A stretch of DNA of 64,000 bases from Prevotellaceae bacterium (GTDB lineage Bacteria; Bacteroidota; Bacteroidia; Bacteroidales; Bacteroidaceae). The position numbers were made by a program, and so were the translations under genes. The stretch is from contig JAQYET010000034.1 of assembly GCA_028723525.1 (NCBI GenBank), forward strand, positions 62,001-126,000. The letters run 5' to 3'. Shown here one piece after another: positions 44,983-54,004 of the stretch. Numbering within the stretch: the stretch's first letter is position 1; every line of letters starts with the position of its first letter. Below the pieces are notes generated by a model. The model had not been told where the DNA came from, did no database searches, and saw only the letters and a list, made by a program, of their open reading frames with translations.

Positions 44983-45067
44983 GTAAAATCGGCGAAATTG
45001 CTGGGCAAAATCGGCGATTTTACAAACCAATTTCGGCGGTTTTGCTCAGCAATATCGCCGATTTTGG
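44983..45067. repeat. 85-bp intergenic repeat, copy D
   Basis: Four units with 22-bp period. Unit 1 forward, unit 2 palindromic (AAAATCGGCGATTTT), unit 3 inverted with a GG in place of GA, unit 4 inverted. Confidence 0.85.
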
Positions 45068-45189
45068 TAAACGGTTTGATATAAGGCGGTAAGCGATAGG
45101 CAATATATCTGCACGTGAAAGGCTGTGTATCACATTAAACAATTTGCGTCTTTTGGGTGCGAAATGTTTCGCGGTTGGGAAAAAAGCAG

Positions 45190-45197
45190 TACTTTTG
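45190..45197 (+). promoter_or_regulatory. -7 element abutting start codon
   Basis: TACTTTTG then CGGC and the ATG at 45202. Transcription would start at or next to the start codon, giving a leaderless mRNA. -33 match is weak. Confidence 0.5.
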
Positions 45198-45201
45198 CGG
45201 C

Positions 45202-46206
45202 ATGATTAGAGGACATGGCGACGACAGTTTCGCATACGGCGGAGCGATAAGACACGACTTCAGTTCTAACGTTATAACGGCTCTGCAACCGCAGGGGCTT
45301 ACCGCTCACCTACAGCAGCGCATCTCGCTGATAGACCACTATCCGCAACCTGCCGCAGAACAACTCGCCGAGAGCATTGCCGGAAGGCTGGGGATAATGC
45401 CCGACGAGGTGCTGCCTACCAACGGCGCAACGGAGGCTATCTATCTCGTTGCCGCTGCATACCGCGGTGCTACGTCGGCTATAGTGGAGCCAACATTCAG
45501 CGAATATGCCGACGCATGCCGCATCAACAGTCACGCGCTGCGCCGCATCGCCGCCGTGGAACAATGCGACGGCAGCACCACAATGCTTTGGCTGTGCAAT
45601 CCAAACAACCCCACGGGGCGGCTTGCCGACAATAAATCGCTGCTCGACTTTGCCCGCAGTCATGGCGACATGATGCTCGCAATCGACCAGTCGTATGAGC
45701 ATGCCACCTTGGGCGAAACAATATCGGCGGCAGAAGCGGTGGAAGCAGGAAATATAATACTGATACACTCGATGACGAAGCGGTTTGCCATGCCGGGGTT
45801 GCGGCTGGGGTTCGTCACCGCAGCGCGGGACATAATATGCCGGTTGGCAGATAAGAAGCAACCGTGGTCGGTCAATGCGCTCGCCGTGGAAGCCGGAATG
45901 TGGCTCTGCCGAAACGCCGGTGCGCTCGACATCAGCCCATATATAAAGGAATGTAGGTGGTTGCAGAACGAGATAAACGGCATCGACGGTATCGAAGCAC
46001 TGCCTTCAGACACCACGTTTTTCCTCGCCCGACTCTGCAATCCATGCTCCACGGCACTGAAGGAACGGCTTGCCGGAGAGGGAGTTCTTGTGCGCAACGC
46101 CAACAATTTCCACTCGCTCGACGAGCATTACCTGCGCATCGCGACACAGGAGCACGAGTCGAACATACAATTATTAAATGCTTTGAGGAAATGTATCAGG
46201 CTATAG
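45202..46206 (+). CDS. cobD: Threonine-phosphate decarboxylase-like aminotransferase
   Basis: 334 residues from the ATG at 45202. A PLP-dependent class I/II aminotransferase-fold enzyme: HDFSSNV near the start, LPTNGATEAIYLVA, LCNPNNPTG and the PLP-lysine loop HSMTKRFAMPGLRLGF. By fold it could be a histidinol-phosphate aminotransferase, but it overlaps by 16 nt the cobinamide synthase gene, which supports L-threonine-O-3-phosphate decarboxylase (Salmonella CobD). That enzyme makes the aminopropanol linker of cobalamin. No ribosome site is visible; the -7 box directly precedes the ATG. Confidence 0.8.
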   Translation: MIRGHGDDSFAYGGAIRHDFSSNVITALQPQGLTAHLQQRISLIDHYPQPAAEQLAESIAGRLGIMPDEVLPTNGATEAIYLVAAAYRGATSAIVEPTFSEYADACRINSHALRRIAAVEQCDGSTTMLWLCNPNNPTGRLADNKSLLDFARSHGDMMLAIDQSYEHATLGETISAAEAVEAGNIILIHSMTKRFAMPGLRLGFVTAARDIICRLADKKQPWSVNALAVEAGMWLCRNAGALDISPYIKECRWLQNEINGIDGIEALPSDTTFFLARLCNPCSTALKERLAGEGVLVRNANNFHSLDEHYLRIATQEHESNIQLLNALRKCIRL

Positions 46207-47129
46207 CGTTAACCGTCGGTTGGATTGCCGACAAACTGTTGGGCGACCCTGCGTGGCTGCCCCACCCTATAGTGCTTTTCGGTAAAGCAATCGCTGCAGG
46301 CGAGCGGCGGCTCAACAAGGGCACACACCGCCGCGCGAAGGGAGGCGTAATGGCGACTGTGCTGATAGTTCTGACGTTCTGCATCACGGCATTCCTGCTC
46401 CATTCGGCGACACTGCTGCCCTTTGCCCGACCGCTGCCGGAGATGATTTTCTCGGCGATACTCATCTTTTATTGTCTCGCCGGCACGACACTCTCTAAGG
46501 AGGTGAGAATGGTTTTCGATGCTGCCGACCGCTCTCTCGACGACGGGCGGCGACAAGTGGGGCGAATAGTTGGGCGCGACACCTCCTCGCTTACCGACCA
46601 AGAAGTGCGCAAGGCAGCCCTTGAGACCCTTGCCGAAAACCTCAGCGACGGCGTTACGGCACCGCTGTTCTGGCTGCTTCTGCTCGGAGTGCCCGGAATG
46701 ATGGCATACAAGATGATAAACACTCTCGACTCCATGATAGGCTATCGCACAGAGCGTTACCGACTGTTCGGCACCGTGGCGGCACGCATCGATGACGCTG
46801 CCAATTACATCCCGGCTCGTCTCACTGCGATACTCATGATTTTTGTTACCGGCAAACCTCGTCTGTGGAGTTTCGTTTGCCGCCACAGTTCGCAGCACGC
46901 CAGTCCCAACAGCGGTTGGCCCGAGGCGGCATTGGCAGGCATATTGGACTGTCGTTTCGGCGGCATCCACACCTATTTCGGCGAGACAATAGAGAAACCA
47001 TACATCGGCAACAACGAACGCACGATAACATCTGCCGACATGCGCCGTGCCATTGCCGTGAACCAGCGTGCCGAAGTAGCAATGGTGATTGTCGCCGCCG
47101 TTGTGATGACGGTTGTGTGGTGGGTATAG
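46191..47129 (+). CDS. cbiB: Adenosylcobinamide-phosphate synthase (CbiB/CobD family)
   Basis: 312 residues from the ATG at 46191, inside the 3' end of the preceding gene. An integral membrane enzyme that attaches aminopropanol (phosphate) to cobyric acid. Motifs: DKLLGDPAWLPHPIVLFGK, RVVGRDTSSL-like VGRIVGRDTSSL, LAENLSDGVTAPLFW, YKMINTLDSMIGY and DDAANYIPARLTA. Hydrophobic segments near residues 50-70, 78-98, 155-175 and the C-terminal 295-312. With cobD it forms a two-gene late-cobalamin operon; the adenosyltransferase gene lies 12 kb away at 59239. Confidence 0.92.
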   Translation: MYQAIALTVGWIADKLLGDPAWLPHPIVLFGKAIAAGERRLNKGTHRRAKGGVMATVLIVLTFCITAFLLHSATLLPFARPLPEMIFSAILIFYCLAGTTLSKEVRMVFDAADRSLDDGRRQVGRIVGRDTSSLTDQEVRKAALETLAENLSDGVTAPLFWLLLLGVPGMMAYKMINTLDSMIGYRTERYRLFGTVAARIDDAANYIPARLTAILMIFVTGKPRLWSFVCRHSSQHASPNSGWPEAALAGILDCRFGGIHTYFGETIEKPYIGNNERTITSADMRRAIAVNQRAEVAMVIVAAVVMTVVWWV

Positions 47130-47153
47130 TTAAAGTTGCCGGAAGTCTGTATG

Positions 47154-48062
47154 TTACACCATTTGTGCCCATAATGGCTCTTCTTCCCAACCCTTAGGAA
47201 ACCCAAGAGCCGCCTTGTCAATCTCCGGGTAGTCATAGAACAACATATTCATTTTGCCAAGCATATCATTGTTTGGAGATATGATGTCAAGAAAGTACTT
47301 AATGATACAGATATTGTAATAAATCCTCCGCTTGTCGGAGGGGAGAGTAATCCACGGACGTGACATCTTTTTCATGTCATTAGGGATAATCTTGTTAATT
47401 TTGTTCCACACGCGAGCATGGTGGCAACAAGCGTTACGGGTAAGCGTAAGAACAGACAACCACGATTCAAAAACAGGAGCATGAAGGCTAAAACGTTGGG
47501 CAATCTGCTTTTTTAAAGTCTTGTCTTTCATATTTCGATAATACATGTTGACATTGCCCATTGGCAACAGCTCGCCAATAATCCACACCGGCGGGAAAGG
47601 TTCGGAGTATGTGTTTTTGAAATGTTCGATGAAGTCTTCGGTAGAACGTTCATACTCTTTTGATAGCATACTAAAACTGTTATTGAAAATCGTTTGGTCG
47701 CGAAAATGCTCGTTATTAGTAAGCCAATAGATGTCTCCTGTGCGCTCCGCAGTCATATTCATGACAGCTTCTCTTACCGCAATTTCTATCTTCTCTATCT
47801 CATTAAACAGGAGCATTCGGAGTTTCTTGTCAAAACGATAAAGCATCATAACTTTGGTAAATGATGCACCTTGTTTATATTGATGAGCGGATTTGGGTGC
47901 TTTCAACAATGGATACATATACGCAGAGAGACGATAGTAACCGATACTCTCCAAATATTTTTGAGCCTTTTGTCTGTCTTCAATCACCAAGCCGCGACCT
48001 TCCAACAGAGATACAAGCTGACGCGGAGTCTTGTATTCTTTTCCAAAACTTATTTTTGCCAT
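47154..48062 (-). CDS. Abi family (Abi_2, AbiD/F-like) protein
   Basis: 302 residues from the ATG at 48062. Typical early pattern: TPRQLVSLLEGRGL, KYLESIGYYRLSAYMYP, YRFDKKLRMLLFNEIEKIEIAVR. The late RNACCHHARVWN is the R-x4-6-H-like motif of HEPN RNases shared by AbiD, AbiF and AbiJ-like abortive infection proteins. Family members stop phage growth by disabling the host, probably through RNA cleavage. The leader holds a terminator-like hairpin between promoter and start codon, which suggests conditional expression. No antitoxin gene is visible next to it. Confidence 0.85.
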   Translation of the reverse strand: MAKISFGKEYKTPRQLVSLLEGRGLVIEDRQKAQKYLESIGYYRLSAYMYPLLKAPKSAHQYKQGASFTKVMMLYRFDKKLRMLLFNEIEKIEIAVREAVMNMTAERTGDIYWLTNNEHFRDQTIFNNSFSMLSKEYERSTEDFIEHFKNTYSEPFPPVWIIGELLPMGNVNMYYRNMKDKTLKKQIAQRFSLHAPVFESWLSVLTLTRNACCHHARVWNKINKIIPNDMKKMSRPWITLPSDKRRIYYNICIIKYFLDIISPNNDMLGKMNMLFYDYPEIDKAALGFPKGWEEEPLWAQMV

Positions 48063-48074
48063 ATCCTTATAAAC

Positions 48075-48118
48075 GAAAAAGCCCGGCCTATTTAAGCATT
48101 GTAAAGAGGCTCGGCCGG
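48075..48118 (-). promoter_or_regulatory. Terminator-like hairpin in the Abi gene leader
   Basis: On the minus strand CCGGCC, 24-nt loop, GGCCGG then GCTTTTTC, located between the promoter (48130-48160) and the start codon (48062). Looks like an attenuator. Confidence 0.6.
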
Positions 48119-48129
48119 AACTAACGGTG

Positions 48130-48160
48130 CAAAGATACAAACATTCTTTTAGACTACAAA
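48130..48160 (-). promoter_or_regulatory. Promoter of Abi gene
   Basis: Minus strand TTTG, 19 nt, TATCTTTG followed by C; perfect consensus. Confidence 0.75.
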
Positions 48161-48294
48161 CTATTTTGCAGAAAATATAACATGGTTAATTATGAAACTT
48201 ACGGCAGTATTGGCATAGTACGTTAGATATATGTTGTTCAGCAATGCTAAAGCGTTAATGTGCAATTTTCCTGCAAATGTCGTAAACCTCCCGC

Positions 48295-48993
48295 TCACCC
48301 ATAAATAAGTTTATACCCAACAGCCCTGACATTGATGATTTTTATGTTCTCATCCTGCGCCAGTTTGTGCCGCAATTTTGTTATGAACACCTGCAGACTT
48401 CTTGAGTTGAAGAACGTGTCGTCGCCCCAAAGTTCGAGGAGGATGTCGGTGGTTTTCACAACGTTATTGCGCTCCTCAATCAACATTCTCAATATTTCGG
48501 TCTCGCGATGCGACAGCATCTTGATGTCGTTAGCTATTGAAAGTTCCTGCCTGACGACGTTGAGCGTGTATTTCCCGAGCGTGTATTCTTCTGCCGTTTC
48601 ACTGCGTACTGCCCTGCCATATTGCGCCGCCCTGCCCGCCAAAGCCCTGATGCGTACTATCAGTTCCTGCATTCCGAAAGGCTTTTTCAGGTAATCGTCG
48701 GCACCTGTTTCAAACCCTTCCACGACATCGTTTACCGCCGAGCGAGCAGTGAGGAAGAGCACAGGGATGAGGCGGTCGGTCTTGCGAACTCGGCGTATCA
48801 TCTCAAAACCGTCAATCTTCGGCATCATCACGTCTGCCACAATCACGTCGGGTCGCTCTCTCCTTAACGCCTGCAGTCCCTCCTCTCCGTTCTCCGCGAC
48901 AGTTATTGTGAAGTTCTGCGCCTCCAGAGTGTCCTTTATAATCATTGCCAAAGTAGATTCGTCCTCCACCAAAAGAACTTTTATCCTATCCAT
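48295..48993 (-). CDS. OmpR-family response regulator
   Basis: 232 residues from the ATG at 48993, which lies 8 nt inside the kinase gene. Receiver domain: KVLLVEDEST (acidic pocket), IVADVMMPKIDG with phospho-Asp about residue 53, FLTAR and DDYLKKPF with the conserved Lys. The C-terminal winged helix (LSHRETEILRMLIEE, then VFITKLRHKLAQDENIKI and VRAVGYKLIYG) binds DNA. Partner of the overlapping histidine kinase; target genes are likely to include the outer-membrane protein at 56546, once its direct neighbour (see repeat). Confidence 0.93.
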   Translation of the reverse strand: MDRIKVLLVEDESTLAMIIKDTLEAQNFTITVAENGEEGLQALRRERPDVIVADVMMPKIDGFEMIRRVRKTDRLIPVLFLTARSAVNDVVEGFETGADDYLKKPFGMQELIVRIRALAGRAAQYGRAVRSETAEEYTLGKYTLNVVRQELSIANDIKMLSHRETEILRMLIEERNNVVKTTDILLELWGDDTFFNSRSLQVFITKLRHKLAQDENIKIINVRAVGYKLIYG

Positions 48994-50554
48994 GAAATAC
49001 CAGTTTGAAAGTTGTTCCCACTCCCTGTTCACTCTCTGCCGACACCTCGCCGCCAAGTTTTTGCATCATGCTCTTCACATAATACAGTCCTAACCCATAG
49101 CCCTTCACCTCGTGTATGTTGCCATGCGGCACCCGGTAGAACTTGTCGAAGATGCGTTTCATATTGTCGGGGGCAATGCCTATGCCGTTGTCGGCAATGC
49201 TTATTTCCACGTCGTTGCCGTGCATCATGGCAGCAATCTTAATCTCTGCCGCTGCTCCCGAATATTTCACGGCATTGTCCAAGATGTTTGTTATGATGTT
49301 GGAGAAGTGGGCTTTGTCTGTGCGTAGCGCGATACCGTCTTCGATGTCGGCGGCAATAGTCATGGGCTTGTCAGCCTTCAGTTGCTGCTCCTCCACCAAT
49401 GCGGCGATGACAGGCTTCAGGTTGAGGCTCTCAACATTCAGCTGCATGGCGTTTCTCCGCTCCATACTCACGGACAATATCTGCTCCACCAGTTCGCTCA
49501 GTCTGCCGAGTTGCTCCTGTCCGATGCGCAGATACTGCCTTGTTTTCTCCCTGTCACCGGCAACATCGAAGTTCAGCAAGGCGTCGTTGGCTGCGTAGGC
49601 TACGGCGATTGGCGTTTTCAGTTCGTGGGTGATGTTGTTGGTGAAGTCGCTTTTCATCTCGTCTAAGGTCTTTTGTTTCCGTATGGTATGCAGTAGATAC
49701 CAAAAGACAAACGAGAGTATCAGTATGATTATCAGCGAGGTGGCAAGTATTCCGCGCATCTGTTTCACCACCAGCAGGGTGGTGTCAGGCAAAATCAGGC
49801 GATAGGCTGTGCGCGTCACGAGGTTGGTTTGATAGTCATACATCACGGTGTCGCCGGCAATCTCGTCTCCGATTACGTTCAGCGTGTCGGTGAAATGTTT
49901 CGAGTCGTGCCCCACACCGTTGAAAAGATAAAGCAACCGATGGGGTGTTGTTACGCCTATACTGTCGAGATGTGCGGTAAGAACCTTGTCGAGATACTGC
50001 ATATCCGGGGCTGTAATCGCATCCACCCCGGAGTGTATTCCGCGCTGTATCACGACGCCCAGTTCGAGCAGACTCTCCCAGTTGGCGAGCATATTCACGG
50101 TTTCGTTTCCCTCCAATGATTTCTCCTGTGTGCCGGTGGCAAGTTTTCCGGTTCTCTTTCCGCGGTCGTAACTTATCCTCAACGCCTTTTTCTTCATCAC
50201 TTCTGCCCGCAGTTTCTCCTGTTCTTTTGCCTGCAGCGAGTCTTTGTAGTGGAACTCTGCCCGGGTGACTGTGGTGAGTGCTCCGTCGTTGCCGGTCTGC
50301 TTTCCATTACGGTTTTCGGTTATCCCGCTCGTCACCTCAATCTTTCCATGCCCGACGTTAGCATCTTCTCGCAAAGTCTTCACCCTCTTCATTATCTCTT
50401 TATAGTCGCTCACGCGTATCGCTTCCCTGATGTTGCGCTCCATTTGTGCCTTCTCCTGATTGTATAGTCCTATGAGCCAGTAGGCTTGATAGGCAAAGAT
50501 GCCTGTAAGCGCAGATATTGCGAGCAGTGCTATATGTTTCATTCCCAACTTCAT
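48986..50554 (-). CDS. Sensor histidine kinase
   Basis: 522 residues. Transmembrane helices at about 7-27 and 270-292 bracket a periplasmic sensor region of about 240 residues. Then HisKA with FTNNITHELKTPIAVAY (phospho-His), and an HATPase_c domain with N box NIITNILDNAVKYS, G1 ADNGIGI, FDKFYRV and G2 GYGLGLYYV. It phosphorylates the overlapping response regulator. The ATG lies only 4 nt after the -7 promoter box, so the mRNA is likely leaderless. The first 14 codons and the promoter are part of a 104-bp duplication. Confidence 0.92.
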   Translation of the reverse strand: MKLGMKHIALLAISALTGIFAYQAYWLIGLYNQEKAQMERNIREAIRVSDYKEIMKRVKTLREDANVGHGKIEVTSGITENRNGKQTGNDGALTTVTRAEFHYKDSLQAKEQEKLRAEVMKKKALRISYDRGKRTGKLATGTQEKSLEGNETVNMLANWESLLELGVVIQRGIHSGVDAITAPDMQYLDKVLTAHLDSIGVTTPHRLLYLFNGVGHDSKHFTDTLNVIGDEIAGDTVMYDYQTNLVTRTAYRLILPDTTLLVVKQMRGILATSLIIILILSFVFWYLLHTIRKQKTLDEMKSDFTNNITHELKTPIAVAYAANDALLNFDVAGDREKTRQYLRIGQEQLGRLSELVEQILSVSMERRNAMQLNVESLNLKPVIAALVEEQQLKADKPMTIAADIEDGIALRTDKAHFSNIITNILDNAVKYSGAAAEIKIAAMMHGNDVEISIADNGIGIAPDNMKRIFDKFYRVPHGNIHEVKGYGLGLYYVKSMMQKLGGEVSAESEQGVGTTFKLVFHG

Positions 50555-50614
50555 GTCGCAAAGATAGTGGTTTCGCTTGAGCCCTCAAAATATGATAAGA
50601 CTAAATAACACTAT
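50511..50614. repeat. 104-bp direct repeat, functional copy
   Basis: Covers the first 14 codons of the kinase gene, its promoter and 25 bp beyond. Matches 56361-56464 at 99 of 104 positions, same orientation. Confidence 0.95.
50559..50589 (-). promoter_or_regulatory. Promoter of histidine kinase operon
   Basis: Minus strand TTTG, 19 nt, TATCTTTG, then CGAC and the ATG. Perfect consensus. Confidence 0.8.
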
Positions 50615-50734
50615 TTATAACAGCTCCTTTTCTGTGCAATAGGTAGTTCTCTTATTGACAGTTTCAAGCCTGTATTCTGCTGTCATTGCGCCAAAAAAAA
50701 CTGCAGAAATGCTCTGCCATACAAAATATTTTAG

Positions 50735-50742
50735 TAACTTTG
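50735..50742 (+). promoter_or_regulatory. Possible -7 element for caspase-like operon
   Basis: TAACTTTG followed by C; no clear -33 box; would give a leader of about 280 nt. Confidence 0.35.
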
Positions 50743-51028
50743 CCCTCGGTGATTATTGGGCTTTTTGTTTGTATTTTCTTGCATTTCAGCAATACAAAGT
50801 CACTACGGAGTACGCTGATTGCAGAATTTACAGGTATCTATAATTCGTTAAACTCGCATTAAAATAAATGACTATGAAGACGAACCGCAAATGCGTGACT
50901 GTCATGATGACATATCTTGTCGGATTGCGAAGACAGTACCACTGACGGCAACAAACCGGTATATCTCGGTTAATACGAGCCGGGGCAGAGGCAGAATATA
51001 AGTTACACATACACTTAACCATTTGTAA

Positions 51029-52414
51029 ATGAGAAGACTTTTTATATCTATTTTATTGTGTCTGCTCACCGTGCATACGGTTTGTGGGCAGGACTTATAC
51101 CTTTTGGAGTTTACTGACCTGCAGGGACATGACAACATCGGGCTGATGCAAATGATTGACGAGGAAAATATCTCGATGCGTCTGCTGACTCTTGATGCCA
51201 ACTCGAACATCATCGACAGACAGGATATAATGTACATCAGTGAGACAGAGAAGGACGGCAACGACGAATACACCGTCATGGCATCGGCTGACAATGATGC
51301 TCCTAACCTTGCATTCTACTGGAATGAGGACATCGGCGATGAAGAATTCAGACCGTACATGAGCATTGGCGATGCCGAACTGTTCCATGCCAAGAGTTTT
51401 AGGGAATTGGAGTTGAAAGATGTTGACGAGGAAACCATAAGTCTGTTCTACGACAAAAACGAATCACAGTATCGGCAACTTCTCGATGCTATCGGTCTGA
51501 CACGCCAAACTGCAGACGCCACGGTGACGCATCTTGAGGACGGCGAGGGCATTTTCATGACTGTAATCACCGAGATTGCAAGGATACAGAACCGAGATGT
51601 GAAAGACCTCGCCGACAACTATATTGACGTTACGGAAGAAAATTCCGAAGCCACCGGTTCCGGTATGCCGACCATGCACCTGATATTGGCGGTGAACACC
51701 ACGGTTGAAGACATCGGTGAGCCATGCTCGAAGGACTACGACAATGTGTTGCGCGAGATGCGGGGAGTAACTCAGGCTTTGGGCATGCCGCTGAAACTTT
51801 ATCCCGTAAAGGACAAGCAATTCTCGCGCCATCAACTCCAGTCTGCGCTCAATTCCGTGCGTCCGGGGGACAACGACGTGATTTTATTCCTCTACAGCGG
51901 TCATGGTTTCCGGTGGGACAACCAAGAAAGCCGCTTCCCGAACATGGTACTGTTGCAAAGCAATTATGCCGACCTCGGCAACAATTATATGGCAATGAGC
52001 GATGTTTACCGGCAACTCAGCAATAAAGGAGCACGGCTGAGCATTGTCATGAGCGACTGTTGCAACACCGAATATGGCGAAGACGCACCGGTTGGGAAAG
52101 GCAGCACTCTCTATGCCCGCAGCAATGGCAACTTCTCGCTCGAACGAGCCAAAGAACTATTCCTGCACTCACGCGGCTCAATATTGTCAACAGCATCAAG
52201 TCCGGGGGAGGAGTCTATATGCAACCAAGCGGGCGGATTTTACACCCTCGGATTTATACGCAGTTTGCGGAATGAGATGAGTGCATTGAACAAACAGCCG
52301 GTAAGTTGGACGCATGTCATGGATAATACTATCGATGCGGCAAGAAAACGGTCTGAAAAAGACACTGACGGGAAGGGAATACAACACGGAATAAAATTTA
52401 TAAGTGAGGAATGA
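51029..52414 (+). CDS. Secreted caspase-like (C14-type) protein
   Basis: 461 residues. Signal peptide (RRLFISILLCLLTVHTVCGQ). An N-terminal region of about 190 residues of unknown type is followed by a caspase/metacaspase domain: MHLILAVNTTVEDIG (first strand), ILFLYSGHGFRWDN with catalytic His about 292, and LSIVMSDCCNTEYG with the nucleophile at Cys344 or Cys345. Metacaspases cut after Arg or Lys. Export outside the cytoplasm is unusual compared with defence-type caspases. Its stop overlaps the start of a small lipoprotein gene (ATGA), so the two are coupled. Confidence 0.85.
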   Translation: MRRLFISILLCLLTVHTVCGQDLYLLEFTDLQGHDNIGLMQMIDEENISMRLLTLDANSNIIDRQDIMYISETEKDGNDEYTVMASADNDAPNLAFYWNEDIGDEEFRPYMSIGDAELFHAKSFRELELKDVDEETISLFYDKNESQYRQLLDAIGLTRQTADATVTHLEDGEGIFMTVITEIARIQNRDVKDLADNYIDVTEENSEATGSGMPTMHLILAVNTTVEDIGEPCSKDYDNVLREMRGVTQALGMPLKLYPVKDKQFSRHQLQSALNSVRPGDNDVILFLYSGHGFRWDNQESRFPNMVLLQSNYADLGNNYMAMSDVYRQLSNKGARLSIVMSDCCNTEYGEDAPVGKGSTLYARSNGNFSLERAKELFLHSRGSILSTASSPGEESICNQAGGFYTLGFIRSLRNEMSALNKQPVSWTHVMDNTIDAARKRSEKDTDGKGIQHGIKFISEE

Positions 52415-52878
52415 TGAAACAGAAGTTACACATTATATATATTATATATACTGCAGCGGTTGCCCTGTTGCTGTCGTCGTGCACGTCGATGGTAGAATTG
52501 GCAACACCACTCGGAATATCTCTGTCGGTGGATGAGACCGCGAAACTTGACAGGATTAACGCCAATAAAGTACGCATTAAGGACGATTACGGTCAGACCG
52601 TGATGCTGCACAGGATAAAGCGTGAGCAACTTTCCGATGAGGACATCGGTCGTGCCATTCTCGACTCGGCACGTGCTCACGGCATGGATTTGAAGACTGT
52701 GGAGCCGAAGAAAATCGCTGCCGACGGACTGAAAGGGGTATTCATCATCGGGAATGGAAAGATTTTGTCCGGTTTTATAGCCGAAGGGACTGCCGATGGT
52801 TATTTCATGGACATATCATACGATAACTCACTGCATGACGAGGCTGTAACAACAGCGGGCAGCGTCAAGAAAAAATAA
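52411..52878 (+). CDS. Small lipoprotein coupled to caspase-like protein
   Basis: 155 residues. Signal peptide with lipobox LLLSSC (Cys about 24). The mature part is mixed alpha/beta with LDRINANKVRIKDDYG and a late GVFIIGNGKILSGFIAEGTADG; no known family recognised. The ATG overlaps the caspase-like stop codon; a second ATG follows at once. Translational coupling suggests a partner, inhibitor or anchor of the caspase-like protein; this is inference. Confidence 0.7.
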   Translation: MMKQKLHIIYIIYTAAVALLLSSCTSMVELATPLGISLSVDETAKLDRINANKVRIKDDYGQTVMLHRIKREQLSDEDIGRAILDSARAHGMDLKTVEPKKIAADGLKGVFIIGNGKILSGFIAEGTADGYFMDISYDNSLHDEAVTTAGSVKKK

Positions 52879-52958
52879 TAATTGTAATATGGCAAAGTCT
52901 TTCCCCGCACCTCTGTAACAGGGAGGGGGAGCGTGCCGATCAACGATAAACAACGACT

Positions 52959-53954
52959 ATGACTAACGAAGTGAAGTTCTCCATAAAGAGGAAGGTTAAC
53001 GATTTCTTTGACAGCCGCACCGGCAATGTCTTTCAGAAACAGCAACTCATTGTGTTTCTTGCAGGTGTGTTTTTAATACTCACTCTCACCCCATTGCATT
53101 TTTTAGGTATTATCGGGGCAAACGACAAGGTTCTGTTCTCGCTGTCGGTTTCCATGATAGTCGTTAGTCTGCTGACACAGATATTTTACATCAAACGGAC
53201 ATGGAGCCTTGACAAGTCCTTGTCAATCTTCAGCATAGGGTTTCAGATAATACAGGCACTGAAGATTGTCTATATTGCCATTTATGGTCAGGGTGTCAAC
53301 TATCTCATTCCTTTAAACGGCTTCATATCGCTCATGTCGATAAGTGTCATTGCAATGTGCTACATTCGTAACGCACTGTTTATTATGTGTGGAATATGCG
53401 AGTTGTCGCTTGCCTTATGCGTTATCATACGAAATGACCCCATTCTCGTTGACTTTTTCTTTATCTACACGGCATTCATCATCTGCCTTAGCCTTATCGG
53501 ACCGACAATGACATTTAATATTAAACGAATGCAACGCGATAATGCCGACTTCAAACAAAATGAGAACATGCTGCTCAATGTTGTCAAACTTAACCGCAGC
53601 GAAATATACAATTACATTGAAATGTGCCGCAATGAGAACCCGACGGATAAGGATATAGACCGTTTCTTCGATCTGCTCAGCGAACGTGCCAAGCGCAATC
53701 TCGTCCGTACAGTCGAGCGAAAACTGGCAATGGAAAACTCCGATGAGGAGAAACTGCACCGCGTCTTCCCTGATTTCACTAAGACAGAACTTGCCGTAGC
53801 CCACCTTATTATACTCGGACATAAACTTTCTGACATCTGTCAGATTCTCGACAAAAGCGAGAATAACATCAATACAGTACGGTCGCACATACGCAAGAAA
53901 CTCAACCTCAATATCGACAATGACCTCCGTGAGGCACTGATAGGCAAACTGTAG
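52959..53954 (+). CDS. Membrane-bound LuxR-type regulator
   Basis: 331 residues. About five to six hydrophobic helices between residues 28 and 185 are followed by a charged helical linker and a C-terminal LuxR-type helix-turn-helix: FTKTELAVAHLIILGHKLSD, ICQILDKSENNINTVRSHIR and KKLNL. This is a one-component regulator that would act on DNA from the membrane, as do several Bacteroidota LuxR-domain proteins. It lies 80 nt after the lipoprotein gene and probably controls this segment. Confidence 0.8.
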   Translation: MTNEVKFSIKRKVNDFFDSRTGNVFQKQQLIVFLAGVFLILTLTPLHFLGIIGANDKVLFSLSVSMIVVSLLTQIFYIKRTWSLDKSLSIFSIGFQIIQALKIVYIAIYGQGVNYLIPLNGFISLMSISVIAMCYIRNALFIMCGICELSLALCVIIRNDPILVDFFFIYTAFIICLSLIGPTMTFNIKRMQRDNADFKQNENMLLNVVKLNRSEIYNYIEMCRNENPTDKDIDRFFDLLSERAKRNLVRTVERKLAMENSDEEKLHRVFPDFTKTELAVAHLIILGHKLSDICQILDKSENNINTVRSHIRKKLNLNIDNDLREALIGKL

Positions 53955-54004
53955 TTTGTTCTAAGTGTCCAATTCCGGTGGAATAGCATTGCAAAAGAAA
54001 GGGT

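Larger units (their letters stand above)
50555..51028. other. 474-bp divergent region between kinase and caspase-like genes
   Basis: Holds the kinase promoter, the end of the direct repeat and a candidate plus-strand -7 box (50735). The rest is unassigned; no convincing gene. Confidence 0.55.

Noticed and set aside
44953..45201. Cobalamin riboswitch before the cobD-cbiB operon
   Set aside because: No conserved B12-box-like segment is visible and the -7 promoter box abuts the start codon, leaving no room for a leader RNA.
47154..48062. Type II toxin-antitoxin pair around the Abi gene
   Set aside because: No small companion gene lies up- or downstream; only the leader hairpin is present.
48295..50554. 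Naming the two-component system RprXY
   Set aside because: The regulator's N-terminal sequence does not match the RprY sequence as I remember it, so I left the symbols blank.
50874..50945. Tiny open frame upstream of the caspase-like gene
   Set aside because: 23 codons, no convincing ribosome site, composition not gene-like.
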